64,000 nt of DNA from Pempheris klunzingeri (Eukaryota; Chordata; Actinopteri; Acropomatiformes; Pempheridae): NCBI RefSeq assembly GCF_042242105.1, contig NC_092017.1, forward strand, positions 20,687,432-20,751,431. The letters run 5' to 3'. The position numbers and the translations under genes are program-made. The notes under the pieces are model-generated. The model was not told where the DNA came from. It searched no databases and saw only the letters and a program-made list of their open reading frames with translations. Below, piece by piece: positions 63,604 to 64,000 of this stretch (position 1 is its first letter; each line of letters opens with the position of its first letter).

Positions 63604-64000
63604 ATTCACTCTGGGCTTGTCTCGTCTGTTCGGCTCTGCTTGTACACCTCCGTGTACATGATGCCATGTTCTAGGCAATGACAACAACCCTCAAAAACAA
63701 ACAGCTCTATATAATCCAGTTTAACACCATGTCTGTTTAGTGCTCCTTTTGGTACTGTCCAGTCAGCGCGAGAGATAAATTGTTACTCAGAGCACTTGCT
63801 GCAGTCTGACTAATTCAATCAAACCACAGAGCTAAGCTAGGATGTCTGAGTCCCTAAAGAGTACAGATACATATGCTTAGGCATGGCTAGGGGAGTGTTG
63901 TAAGACTTATCAATGGCACTTAGCATAGGAATTAGAGGAATGAGCGGGGGGTTACACGGACAAATCAACTAGCAGTATTTAGTTTGGCTTACTAATTGCT

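Larger units (their letters stand above)
60571..64000. other. Occludin intron upstream of the last visible exon boundary
   Basis: Presumed intronic on the minus strand, between the 60570 acceptor and MARVEL-encoding exons beyond the window. I scanned for membrane-segment codons and the YDEQPP-type motif and found none. It contains the diverged tandem repeat at 62955-63603 and otherwise anonymous sequence. Confidence 0.5.

Overview
The window is vertebrate nuclear DNA, most likely from a percomorph-type teleost fish. The genes are split by GT-AG introns, gene density is high (six protein genes in 64 kb), and the spacers carry short palindromic repeats and CA/TA microsatellites typical of fish. 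Species cannot be fixed from sequence alone. No bacterial, viral or CRISPR-like system is present.

Layout, left to right: (1) the last three coding exons of gtpbp3 (+, 928-2550), a mitochondrial tRNA-modification GTPase; (2) a young tandem duplication of about 887 bp (5941-7686) overlapping the end of the next gene; (3) plvap (-, 7331-13655), a coiled-coil membrane protein of endothelial fenestrae and caveolae; (4) babam1/MERIT40 (-, 16614-20245, with a 5'UTR exon ending at 20735), a subunit of the BRCA1-A and BRISC deubiquitinase complexes; (5) ushbp1 (+, 21849-28927), an MCC-family coiled-coil protein with a C-terminal PDZ ligand, transcribed divergently from babam1; (6) a 12-14 kb spacer with microsatellites and nuclear-receptor half-site clusters; (7) nr2f6 (+, 43194-50693), a COUP-TF-family orphan nuclear receptor; (8) the 3' half of an occludin gene (-, 55413-60570) converging on nr2f6, with its membrane-spanning exons beyond position 64000.

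The genes do not form a single pathway. They are held together by old synteny: from memory, human 19p13.11 carries OCEL1-NR2F6-USHBP1-BABAM1 in the same relative order and orientation, with GTPBP3 and PLVAP nearby. Here babam1 sits directly beside plvap, so the human interval between them has been rearranged, and a true occludin occupies the OCEL1 position. Exon boundaries were placed by hand from splice consensus, reading frame and family similarity. Every junction listed keeps phase, but no transcript or database check was possible.

The points most worth a second look are the duplicated plvap terminal exon, the occludin/OCEL1 synteny, a 10-bp direct repeat around a foldback element in a plvap intron, a GC-AG intron in ushbp1, a 25-nt microexon in babam1 and a perfect CArG box upstream of nr2f6. 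I found no convincing undescribed molecular system.
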